Shown: positions 1 to 5,509 of the stretch, in pieces
How positions within the stretch are numbered: position 1 is the first letter of the stretch
Layout: each line of letters opens with the position of its first letter
Assembly: GCA_900767585.1 (NCBI GenBank)
Contig: CAAFZP010000071.1
Location: 1-9,026, forward strand
Reading direction: 5' to 3'
From: Lachnospiraceae bacterium
Lineage (GTDB): Bacteria > Bacillota > Clostridia > Lachnospirales > Lachnospiraceae
DNA length: 9,026 nt
Made by a program: the position numbers and the translations under genes
The notes under the pieces: generated by a model
Database searches by the model: none
Told to the model about the DNA's origin: nothing
The model's input: only the letters and a program-made list of their open reading frames with translations

Positions 1-39
1 AGATCTACACTCTTTCCCTACACGACGCTCTTCCGATCT
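1..39. other. Illumina TruSeq adapter remnant (not biological)
   Basis: These 39 bases match, by recognition, the 3' part of the TruSeq universal/read-1 adapter and end with the diagnostic GCTCTTCCGATCT at 27-39. The match stops exactly at base 39, and base 40 continues as coding sequence of the truncated ung gene. This is untrimmed adapter left at a contig edge and should be masked; no biological feature should be called here. Confidence 0.98.
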
Positions 40-111
40 TAATTTTTTGTAATATGGTTTTTCATATTCTGGGGCTAAAACTTTAGCCCAGTCATTTCGA
101 ATTGGTGGCAT
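40..111 (-). CDS. ung: Uracil-DNA glycosylase, N-terminal fragment (cut by contig edge)
   Basis: Reading the minus strand from ATG at 111-109 gives 24 codons with no stop: MPPIRNDWAKVLAPEYEKPY, then YKKL, ending at base 40 where the adapter begins. The pattern xxDWxxxLxxEyxKPYYxxL is the known N-terminus of family 1 uracil-DNA glycosylases (compare B. subtilis Ung, with SWWNQLKEEFEKPYYQEL). Ung removes uracil from DNA to start base excision repair in the cytoplasm. The catalytic GQDPYHG motif lies further into the protein and is absent here, so the call rests on the N-terminus only. A good ribosome binding site (AGAGGA, minus strand, 7 nt before ATG) supports the start. The gene is divergent from leuA. 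About 200 codons are missing because the contig ends, which does not imply a pseudogene. Confidence 0.8.
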
Positions 112-273
112 AGTGATTTCCTCTGTTGTTTAAATTCTGTTGTTGGTGTCGCGCATATTCTCGCGATATAACTAGATTATCACAACTCTACCAAGAATAC
201 CACATGGATTTTCTACTAAAAATGGGAAATAAAATGCAGATGCCAATCTTTTACATATTTTAGAAAAAGATAG

Positions 274-300
274 TTGACCGCAAAAAGAATCTGTGATAAT
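274..300 (+). promoter_or_regulatory. Probable sigma-A promoter of the leuA T-box leader
   Basis: TTGACC (274-279) serves as the -35 box. TGTGATAAT at 292-300 is an extended -10 (TGn followed by GATAAT). The spacer to GATAAT is 15 nt, which is short, but the extended -10 can compensate; TAATGT at 297-302 would give 17 nt. Transcription would start near 307, just before the conserved stem I of the T-box. The position is right for a leader RNA of about 310 nt. Confidence 0.55.
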
Positions 301-396
301 GTAGACCATGTAAATGCAGAGAAGAGGAATAGTAGAAATCCAAAGGATTTCAGAGAGTCGTTGGCTGGTGTGAAACGATAATCCGAAGATTTTGAA

Positions 397-399
397 CTC
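397..399 (+). promoter_or_regulatory. T-box specifier codon CUC (Leu)
   Basis: CTC lies in the 3' side of the stem I internal loop, within TTTTGAACTCGCC at 390-402, the usual place of the specifier triplet. It matches the anticodon GAG of a tRNA-Leu isoacceptor and the leucine biosynthetic function of the downstream gene. Neighbouring registers (ACU Thr, AAC Asn) would not fit leuA. Confidence 0.82.
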
Positions 400-537
400 G
401 CCTTGGAGCAGCCGATTGAACAGATGTGAGACGAAGCGGTTTGACATAAGTAGATCTGGACGGAGCCTGACCGTTACAGCGGGAAGATATAGGATGCGTG
501 CATCTGTGTATCTGTGAGAGCATACGATATGTATGAA

Positions 538-587
538 TTAGAGTGGTACCGCGTAAGAGGTTAGAATGATGAAACTTGCGTCTCTAA
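538..587 (+). promoter_or_regulatory. T-box antiterminator hairpin
   Basis: Helix A1 pairs TTAGAG (538-543) with CTCTAA (582-587). The seven-base bulge TGGTACC (544-550) is the tRNA acceptor-end binding site. Helix A2 pairs GCGTAAG (551-557) with CTTGCGT (575-581), allowing two G-U pairs. The loop is 558-574. This is the canonical T-box antiterminator geometry (helix, 7-nt bulge, helix). Its 3' half (575-587) is the same segment that forms the terminator's 5' half, so the two are mutually exclusive. Confidence 0.92.
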
Positions 588-618
588 GTAGTTATTGGAG
601 GCACAGGTTTATTTTTTT
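575..618 (+). terminator. Regulated intrinsic terminator of the T-box leader
   Basis: Bases 575-587 pair with 595-607 in a 13-position stem with one mismatch (C579/A603) and some G-U pairs. The 7-nt loop is 588-594, and the stem is followed by TTTATTTTTTT (608-618). It is the default off structure when tRNA-Leu is charged. The GGAGG at 597-601 is part of this stem and should not be taken as the leuA ribosome binding site. Confidence 0.88.
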
Positions 619-636
619 ATGTATGGAGGTAGAAAG

Positions 637-2307
637 ATGAAGAATTTTGAGCATTACAAGCGTGGCTATTATATGCCGCCGGTACAGAGTACAGACTGGG
701 TGAACAAAGAGTATATCGAAAAGGCACCGGCATGGTGCAGCGTAGATCTGCGTGATGGTAATCAGGCGCTGATCATTCCGATGAGTCTGGATGAGAAGCT
801 TGAATTTTTCAAAGAATTAGTACGTGTAGGTTTCAAGGAAATCGAGGTTGGTTTCCCTGCAGCATCTGAGACAGAATACAAGTTCTGCCGTACATTGATC
901 GAGGAGAATCTGATCCCGGATGATGTGACGATTCAGGTTTTGACACAGGCAAGAGAGCATATTATCAAGAAGACATTTGAGGCAATTCAGGGTGCAAAGA
1001 ATGTCGTTGTGCATCTGTACAATTCAACATCTTATGCACAGAGAACACAGGTATTCAAGAAGTCCAAGGAAGAGATCTTAAAGATCGCAACCGACGGTGC
1101 AAAACTGTTAAATGATATGGCAGACCAGTACGGTGTAAATCATCAGTTTGAGTACTCGCCGGAGAGCTTTACCGGAACCGAAGTCGATTACGCGTTGGAA
1201 GTATGTAATGCTGTCATTGATATCTGGAAACCGACACCGGAGCGCAAGGTGATCATCAATCTTCCGGCAACGGTCGAGATGTCATTGCCACATGTTTATG
1301 CAAGCCAGATTGAGTACATGAGCAAGAACCTGCATGACCGCGAGAATGTAATTCTGTCTCTTCATCCGCATAATGACCGTGGCTGCGGCGTCGCAGATGC
1401 AGAGCTTGGTATCTTAGCGGGTGCAGACCGTATTGAGGGTACATTGTTTGGAAATGGAGAGCGTACCGGTAACGTTGATATCATCACGCTTGCCATGAAT
1501 ATGTTTACACACGGCGTGGATCCGAAGCTGGATCTGTCCGATATTCCACATCTGACAGAGGTTTATGAGAGACTGACGAGAATGCACGTATACGAGCGTT
1601 CGCCATACACAGGACAACTGGTATTTGCAGCGTTCTCCGGTTCTCATCAGGATGCAATTGCCAAGGGTATGAAGTACCGAGAGAATGATCCGGATGGTAT
1701 GTGGACGGTTCCGTATCTGCCATTAAATCCGGAGGATGTCGGAAGAAAATACGATGGCGATGTCATCCGTATCAACAGCCAGTCCGGAAAGGGTGGTATC
1801 GGATTCTTGCTCGAGCAGAAGTATGGCTTTAATCTGCCACCGAAGATGCGTGAGGATCTTGGATATACAGTCAAGGGTGTATCGGATCATAAGCATAAGG
1901 AACTTTCACCGAAGGAAGTATTGGATATCTTCCAGAATGAATACGTAAACCGTGAGGATACAGTCAAGCTTGTGGCGTGTCATTTCAAGCAGATCGACGG
2001 TATTCAGGCAGAGCTTACAATCCTCGTAAATGGCGAGAAGAAGATATACCATGGACAGGGAAATGGACGTCTCGATGCAATCAGCAACGCAATCATGAAA
2101 CATTTTGATATCAAGTTTGCACTTGTTACATACGAAGAGCATGCATTGCAGGTAGGTTCTGATTCACAGGCGTGTGCGTATGTCGGACTGGAAGTGGACG
2201 GCGTAAATGGTATTGTCTGGGGCGCAGGTATCAAGTCCGATATTATTGATGCATCCGCATATGCTTTGATCAGTGCCCTGAACCGTTCACATCATATGAA
2301 CAAATAG
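637..2307 (+). CDS. leuA: 2-isopropylmalate synthase
   Basis: LeuA condenses acetyl-CoA with 2-oxoisovalerate to give 2-isopropylmalate, the first committed step of leucine synthesis, in the cytoplasm. The 556-residue protein has the long-form LeuA layout: an N-terminal extension (YMPP at 12-15, DWV at 20-22), then an HMGL-type TIM barrel. Metal- and substrate-binding motifs are LRDGNQA (38-44), HPHNDRG (243-249) and GNGERTGNVD (282-291). A linker region includes SGKGGIGF (393-400), and a C-terminal LeuA dimer/leucine-feedback domain runs from about 430 to 555. ATG 637 is the start because GGAGG at 625-629 sits 7 nt upstream and homologues begin with MKNF-like residues. Earlier in-frame TTG (595) and ATG (619) codons fall inside or directly after the terminator. 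Control is by the leucine T-box and probably by allosteric leucine inhibition. No other leu gene follows, so leuA appears monocistronic here. Confidence 0.96.
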   Translation: MKNFEHYKRGYYMPPVQSTDWVNKEYIEKAPAWCSVDLRDGNQALIIPMSLDEKLEFFKELVRVGFKEIEVGFPAASETEYKFCRTLIEENLIPDDVTIQVLTQAREHIIKKTFEAIQGAKNVVVHLYNSTSYAQRTQVFKKSKEEILKIATDGAKLLNDMADQYGVNHQFEYSPESFTGTEVDYALEVCNAVIDIWKPTPERKVIINLPATVEMSLPHVYASQIEYMSKNLHDRENVILSLHPHNDRGCGVADAELGILAGADRIEGTLFGNGERTGNVDIITLAMNMFTHGVDPKLDLSDIPHLTEVYERLTRMHVYERSPYTGQLVFAAFSGSHQDAIAKGMKYRENDPDGMWTVPYLPLNPEDVGRKYDGDVIRINSQSGKGGIGFLLEQKYGFNLPPKMREDLGYTVKGVSDHKHKELSPKEVLDIFQNEYVNREDTVKLVACHFKQIDGIQAELTILVNGEKKIYHGQGNGRLDAISNAIMKHFDIKFALVTYEEHALQVGSDSQACAYVGLEVDGVNGIVWGAGIKSDIIDASAYALISALNRSHHMNK

Positions 2308-2345
2308 AAAACCGGACAAATATAACATGTGGTTTTTCTTGTTTT
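2308..2345 (+). terminator. Weak candidate terminator after leuA
   Basis: Directly after the stop codon, AAAACC (2308-2313) pairs with GGTTTT (2331-2336) and ACA (2316-2318) with TGT (2328-2330), with a GG bulge. The stem is followed by TCTTGTTTT (2337-2345). The stem is AU-rich and the T tract is interrupted, so it may be leaky. Confidence 0.4.
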
Positions 2346-2367
2346 ATCTGACAGATTGTGCTAAAAT
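2339..2367 (+). promoter_or_regulatory. Candidate promoter for the HD-domain gene
   Basis: TTGTTT (2339-2344), a 17-nt spacer, and TAAAAT (2362-2367) preceded by TG at 2359-2360 form an extended -10 promoter. The start site would be near 2374, leaving a leader of about 83 nt that includes the hairpin at 2379-2415. A second candidate has a perfect TTGACA (2405-2410) but only a poor -10 (TGTAGA, 2428-2433). Confidence 0.5.
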
Positions 2368-2378
2368 AATCTAAATGT

Positions 2379-2415
2379 CGTGTTGTATTGTGCCGATAGC
2401 ACAGTTGACAACATG
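2379..2415 (+). other. Stable hairpin in the leader of the HD-domain gene
   Basis: CGTGTTGT (2379-2386) pairs with ACAACATG (2408-2415), with one G-U pair. An asymmetric internal loop (AT against GTTG) is followed by TGTGC (2389-2393) pairing with GCACA (2399-2403) around a CGATA loop. There is no T tract after it, so it is not a standard terminator. It sits 26 nt before the AGGAGG ribosome binding site. Its role is unknown. Confidence 0.5.
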
Positions 2416-2456
2416 CACAGATAGAAGTGTAGAAAATGAGCAGGAGGAGTAACACC

Positions 2457-3554
2457 ATGATATTTGTGAAGTCGGAAGACTTGAAATATGGTATGCGTCT
2501 GGCAAAACCGATCTATAACAAGACGGGTGTGCTGTTGTATGAACGCAACACAAGACTGACACTTCAGGGTATCGAGAGTGTAAAGAATTTTGGCCTCCTG
2601 GGACTCTATATATTGGAGCCGGCAGAACCTGTGCCGCCGATGTCAGAGGAGGACCTCGATTTTGAGCGTTTCCAGACGATGGCGGTGTTCAGCATCCGGG
2701 AAGAACTTGACAACATTATTGCGGGCAAGGAACCGGTGAATCTGAAGCGCCTGGCAAATGCGATTATCACCAATTACGGAAGACTGGATCACAAGATTAC
2801 ATTTACACAGAATCTGCGCAGTACGACAGATTATGTATATAAGCATGTGATCAACACAGCGATTTTATGTGCATTGATTTCTGCGCAGGCGTATTACACA
2901 CCGACGGAACAGGAGGAACTGGTATTGGCAGCATTGCTGCATGATATCGGGAAGCTTCTTCTGCCGAACAAAGTGCGTGAAAAGTATGATGATTATGATA
3001 CAAATGATCTGATTATCGTGAAGAAGATACAAAATGACGGATTGGGATTGCTGCGCCCGGAGATAGGAATCGACAGTGGTGTCCGCAGGATTGTTGCGCA
3101 GATTCATCGCTTGGAATATGGTGGAAACAACACCCTGAACCAGGAAAAGATTCTGAAAAGTACAAAGATTTTAAAGGTAGCAAATCTATTTGATACGATG
3201 ACTTGTATGAAGCTTAGCGTTGAGGCGATATCAGAGATTGCAGCGATTAAGTATCTGTTGTTGAACAAGGATGAGTTCGATGAGGAGATAGTCGGAGCGT
3301 TGATCAAGAGTATTAATATCCTGACACCGGGTGTCTGTATTGAACTTACAAATCGTGAGAAAGGACTGGTTATCTCTGAGAATCCGCAGAATATTCTGCG
3401 CCCGGTTGTGCTTGGATTTTCTACGAATAAGATCTACGATCTTGGAAATAATGGTGTATATCGGCGTTATCAGATTGTCGATATTATGAAAACGATGGAT
3501 AACCGTATAAAGGTAGATAAGGAACGATTGGAAGAATATATGAATCAGCGGTGA
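2457..3554 (+). CDS. Degenerate HD-GYP-type HD-domain protein
   Basis: The 365-residue protein starts at ATG 2457, 9 nt after AGGAGG (2442-2447); an in-frame ATG at 2436 lies before that site and is rejected. Residues 1-60 (MIFVKSEDLKYGMRLAKPIY onward) resemble the N-terminal segment of many HD-GYP proteins. The HD core has H130, then LLHDIGK (161-166 core, HD at 162-163), IHRLEYGG (216-223) and VANLFDTMT (241-249). The tail around 300-330 (ELTNREKGLV, then RPVV) resembles the LSNGE...RPVV element that follows HD-GYP domains. HD-GYP enzymes hydrolyse cyclic di-GMP. Here the middle histidine (HPxxG), the HHE motif and the GYP triplet are not recognisable; IHR and YGG stand in their places. Catalysis is therefore doubtful, and a nucleotide-binding or signalling role is possible. 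No membrane segment is seen. Confidence 0.8.
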   Translation: MIFVKSEDLKYGMRLAKPIYNKTGVLLYERNTRLTLQGIESVKNFGLLGLYILEPAEPVPPMSEEDLDFERFQTMAVFSIREELDNIIAGKEPVNLKRLANAIITNYGRLDHKITFTQNLRSTTDYVYKHVINTAILCALISAQAYYTPTEQEELVLAALLHDIGKLLLPNKVREKYDDYDTNDLIIVKKIQNDGLGLLRPEIGIDSGVRRIVAQIHRLEYGGNNTLNQEKILKSTKILKVANLFDTMTCMKLSVEAISEIAAIKYLLLNKDEFDEEIVGALIKSINILTPGVCIELTNREKGLVISENPQNILRPVVLGFSTNKIYDLGNNGVYRRYQIVDIMKTMDNRIKVDKERLEEYMNQR

Positions 3555-3583
3555 TTGGAGACAATTATCGCTTTTTCTATATC
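3555..3583 (+). promoter_or_regulatory. Weak candidate promoter for the coiled-coil membrane gene
   Basis: TTGGAG (3555-3560), 17 nt, then TATATC (3578-3583). Both boxes are imperfect. The gene could equally be transcribed from upstream, since it starts only 53 bp after the HD-domain gene and no terminator is seen between them. Confidence 0.3.
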
Positions 3584-3607
3584 TAAGAGAGTGTAAAGGG
3601 GAAAAAT

Positions 3608-4726
3608 ATGGCAGAAAATACATTTAATGAGAAACAGGATTATATTGAGGCGGCTCGTGATGATGTGATAAAACGGGATGAACTTGCAGAAAGTGTTGAC
3701 CGGATGAAGCAGCAAAGTAAGAAGCTGTCCAAATCGATTGCTTCCGAAGAAAAGTCGATCGCGGATGAGATATCTTCAACGATCAAGAAACGCCGGCAGG
3801 AGATACAGGCGACGTACGATGACAGGTTGGATGATAACCGGTCCCGTAGGAAAAAAGTGGCAAATAAAAGAGACAAAAAGAAAGAAGAACGCATGGATAA
3901 GCGGTATCACGAAGAGACAAAAGACCTTCGCCAAAGCGATAAGGATCTGAAGGTTGAGATGCAGACGTTGCTTCGAAAACACAATATGCCTTCTTTCTGT
4001 GGAAAAAAATTATATTTTTCTTTATTTTATGCCAGAAATATCAAGGAAGTTGGTATAAAACTTCTTGCATTTTTGATTGGATTTGCCGGAATTCCCGGAT
4101 TGGTGACATTTCTGATCAAACAGTTTGTGCTTGATCAGAAAAAAGATGTGAATATGCCATTTTGGTGCGTGCTTATCGCTGCGGTTTCGTTTGTAATACT
4201 TCTGATCATTTACTTTGTGATATATATGAACACAAAACTGAAACATCCGGATGTGATGAGACAGGCGAGAAGTATCCGGGATAAAATGATTGCAAATCAC
4301 AAGCAGGCAGCTGCAATTCGGCATTCAATCGATAAAGATAATGATGAAAGCCAGTACAATCTGGATGCATACGATGAGAAAATAAAGAATCTTGACGCTG
4401 AGGCGGATGAGATTGGAAAAGAAAAACAAGAGGCACTCCGTACATTTGAAGAGGAAACGAGAGATATGATCACGGAAGAAATTCATGGACGGAGAATGCC
4501 GGCACTTGAGTCGATGAAAGAAGAAAAAGAATCTCTGGAGAAAGAAGCTGCAGATGAGGAAAAGCGGTTTTCTGACCAGACATTACTTGTGGCCAACAAA
4601 TATGGTGCAATCCTTGGAGAGGATCTATGCCGCCAGGACCGACTGGAAGAATTGATCCGGATTATGCAGGAAGGCCAGGCGGATACTGTCTCCGAGGCGA
4701 TTGCAGTCTACAAAGGTCAAAAATGA
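3608..4726 (+). CDS. Coiled-coil protein with two membrane helices, function unknown
   Basis: I do not recognise a named family for this 372-residue protein. Residues 1-125 are highly charged and helical, rich in K, E, D and R, and probably form a coiled coil (for example the basic stretch around 78-98). Two hydrophobic segments follow at about 148-170 and 184-207, then a second charged coiled-coil region at 215-325. Both ends are probably cytosolic, giving a hairpin membrane anchor with two long cytoplasmic arms. The C-terminus (346-369, LEELIRIMQEGQADTVSEAI) resembles a short motif, LIxxMxxGRADTxxEAxxLY, that I recall at the C-termini of several Firmicutes coiled-coil or membrane proteins. 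AAGGGG precedes ATG 3608 by 6 nt. Its stop lies 10 bp inside the 3' end of the convergent yyaC gene. It is a real gene, judged by length, ribosome binding site and tight packing. Confidence 0.85.
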   Translation: MAENTFNEKQDYIEAARDDVIKRDELAESVDRMKQQSKKLSKSIASEEKSIADEISSTIKKRRQEIQATYDDRLDDNRSRRKKVANKRDKKKEERMDKRYHEETKDLRQSDKDLKVEMQTLLRKHNMPSFCGKKLYFSLFYARNIKEVGIKLLAFLIGFAGIPGLVTFLIKQFVLDQKKDVNMPFWCVLIAAVSFVILLIIYFVIYMNTKLKHPDVMRQARSIRDKMIANHKQAAAIRHSIDKDNDESQYNLDAYDEKIKNLDAEADEIGKEKQEALRTFEEETRDMITEEIHGRRMPALESMKEEKESLEKEAADEEKRFSDQTLLVANKYGAILGEDLCRQDRLEELIRIMQEGQADTVSEAIAVYKGQK

Positions 4727-5283
4727 TCCAGAGAGCGAATTGAATATTTGAGCGCATTTGTGATGCAGTCTGCCAGTTGCATGACCGTATAAAGGCGCGT
4801 GGATTGCAAAAGCCCTGGATGACCACCAGAGACATTTACAATGCCGGTAATCGATATATCACCGATTGCCGGCAATTTTTTCTTTACACCCTTTCCCGGG
4901 AGCAGTGGGCCATCTGCAATCGTGATCAGACCGACATGCGAACTTGAACCGAGAGAAGCATCGATTGCAATGACAAAAGGGTTGCTGTAATGGTATTCGA
5001 TGTCATAAAGTGCATCTGAAAGATTTAATGCGTGAACGGGTGCGGACAGGCATCCTATTACCTGGAAGGTGTCGCTGAAATGCATCAAATTTTCTCCCAC
5101 CAGCGGACCGAGACAATCACCGGTGGCACGGTCTGTACCGATGCAGAGGATAATGGGAGTACAGTTATCCAGGTCAATCTCCTGCAATCGGTGAAGCAGA
5201 CATTTCCCGAGTTCGATATGGGCTTCACCGCGTGAAACATCAAAGTATCGGATTCCGTTTTTTGATTTGGTTTGTTCTTTCAT
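4717..5283 (-). CDS. yyaC: YyaC-type sporulation protease (GPR-like fold)
   Basis: The 188-residue protein carries the conserved blocks of the YyaC family: CIGTDRATGDCLGPLVG (47-63), PVHALNL (82-88), AIDASLG (106-112), GPLLPGKGV (125-133) and LPAIGDISITGIVN (137-150). YyaC is annotated as a spore protease related in fold to GPR, the protease that degrades small acid-soluble spore proteins at germination. The exact substrate of YyaC is not firmly established. GPR-like hydrolases use acidic residues, and the D51 and D108 motif positions are intact here. The length is normal. The ribosome binding site AGGGGA lies 6 nt before ATG (minus strand). A TATAAA-like -10 and a dyad lie upstream. Presence of yyaC supports a spore-forming clostridial host. 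The gene is divergent from the LysM gene and convergent with the coiled-coil gene. Confidence 0.9.
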   Translation of the reverse strand: MKEQTKSKNGIRYFDVSRGEAHIELGKCLLHRLQEIDLDNCTPIILCIGTDRATGDCLGPLVGENLMHFSDTFQVIGCLSAPVHALNLSDALYDIEYHYSNPFVIAIDASLGSSSHVGLITIADGPLLPGKGVKKKLPAIGDISITGIVNVSGGHPGLLQSTRLYTVMQLADCITNALKYSIRSLDHF

Positions 5284-5314
5284 GGTTTTCCCCTGACCGC
5301 ATTTACTCCTTTTT

Positions 5315-5334
5315 ATACTTTATGCAGAAAGTAT
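5315..5334. repeat. Perfect 7-bp inverted repeat upstream of yyaC
   Basis: ATACTTT (5315-5321) and AAAGTAT (5328-5334) form a dyad with a 6-nt spacer (ATGCAG). On the minus strand its second arm overlaps a TATAAA-like -10 element for yyaC. No T run follows on either transcribed strand, so an operator is more likely than a terminator. Confidence 0.4.
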
Positions 5335-5380
5335 TAACATGTTGTTATAAAAATAAACAAATTTGCACACAATTTCCTTT

Positions 5381-5442
5381 CCTGTCGCAGAAGATGAGTT
5401 GTTGAGATAAGTTGCGGTGGAAAGCATGTCCCAGCCGACAGG
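5381..5442. repeat. Perfect 7-bp inverted repeat in the yyaC/LysM divergent region
   Basis: CCTGTCG (5381-5387) and CGACAGG (5436-5442) are perfect inverted copies separated by 48 nt. It is the most GC-rich pairing in an otherwise AT-rich intergenic region. It could close a structured leader RNA or be a pair of protein-binding half-sites. I match it to no known riboswitch class. Confidence 0.3.
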
Positions 5443-5509
5443 TTTCGAAGAATATATAGTATGGAACGTGGTATATTCATCAAAACAAAATATGGAGGCG
5501 TAGCGTGAC

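Larger units (their letters stand above)
307..618 (+). promoter_or_regulatory. Leucine T-box riboswitch (tRNA-Leu sensing leader) upstream of leuA
   Basis: The leader shows the diagnostic parts of a T-box in order. Stem I spans about 320-415. In it AAATC (336-340) pairs with GATTT (388-392) and GGATT (345-349) with AATCC (380-384), and the conserved AGAGAGTCG (352-360) and GGTGTGAAA (367-375) segments are present. The specifier region GAA-CTC-G gives a CUC leucine codon at 397-399. A small hairpin (CATAC 521-525 with GTATG 531-535) sits where stem III belongs. The T-box proper (TTAGAG-TGGTACC-GCG, 538-553) follows. The bulge reads UGGU, whose variable U would pair with an A discriminator, as tRNA-Leu has. 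Uncharged tRNA-Leu binding should stabilise the antiterminator and allow leuA transcription. The 5' boundary is inferred. Confidence 0.93.

Noticed and set aside
149..166. TCGCG...CGCGA inverted repeat upstream of ung
   Set aside because: Only 5 bp with an 8-nt loop and no clear promoter context; could be chance.
335..351. Perfect hairpin GAAATCC/GGATTTC with AAA loop
   Set aside because: The same bases form the 5' strands of T-box stem I helices (336-340 with 388-392, 345-349 with 380-384), which explains them better.
172..447. A 91-codon open frame on the minus strand
   Set aside because: It lies antisense to the T-box leader, whose structured bases explain the lack of stops. No ribosome binding site or family resemblance.
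2357..2403. TGTGCTA/TAGCACA wide inverted repeat
   Set aside because: Its second arm is already used in the tighter and longer hairpin at 2379-2415; noted only as an alternative pairing.
5334..5345. CATGTTA on the minus strand as a sigma-G -10 for yyaC
   Set aside because: It fits CATNNTA, but no matching -35 is found at usual spacing, so a forespore promoter cannot be called.
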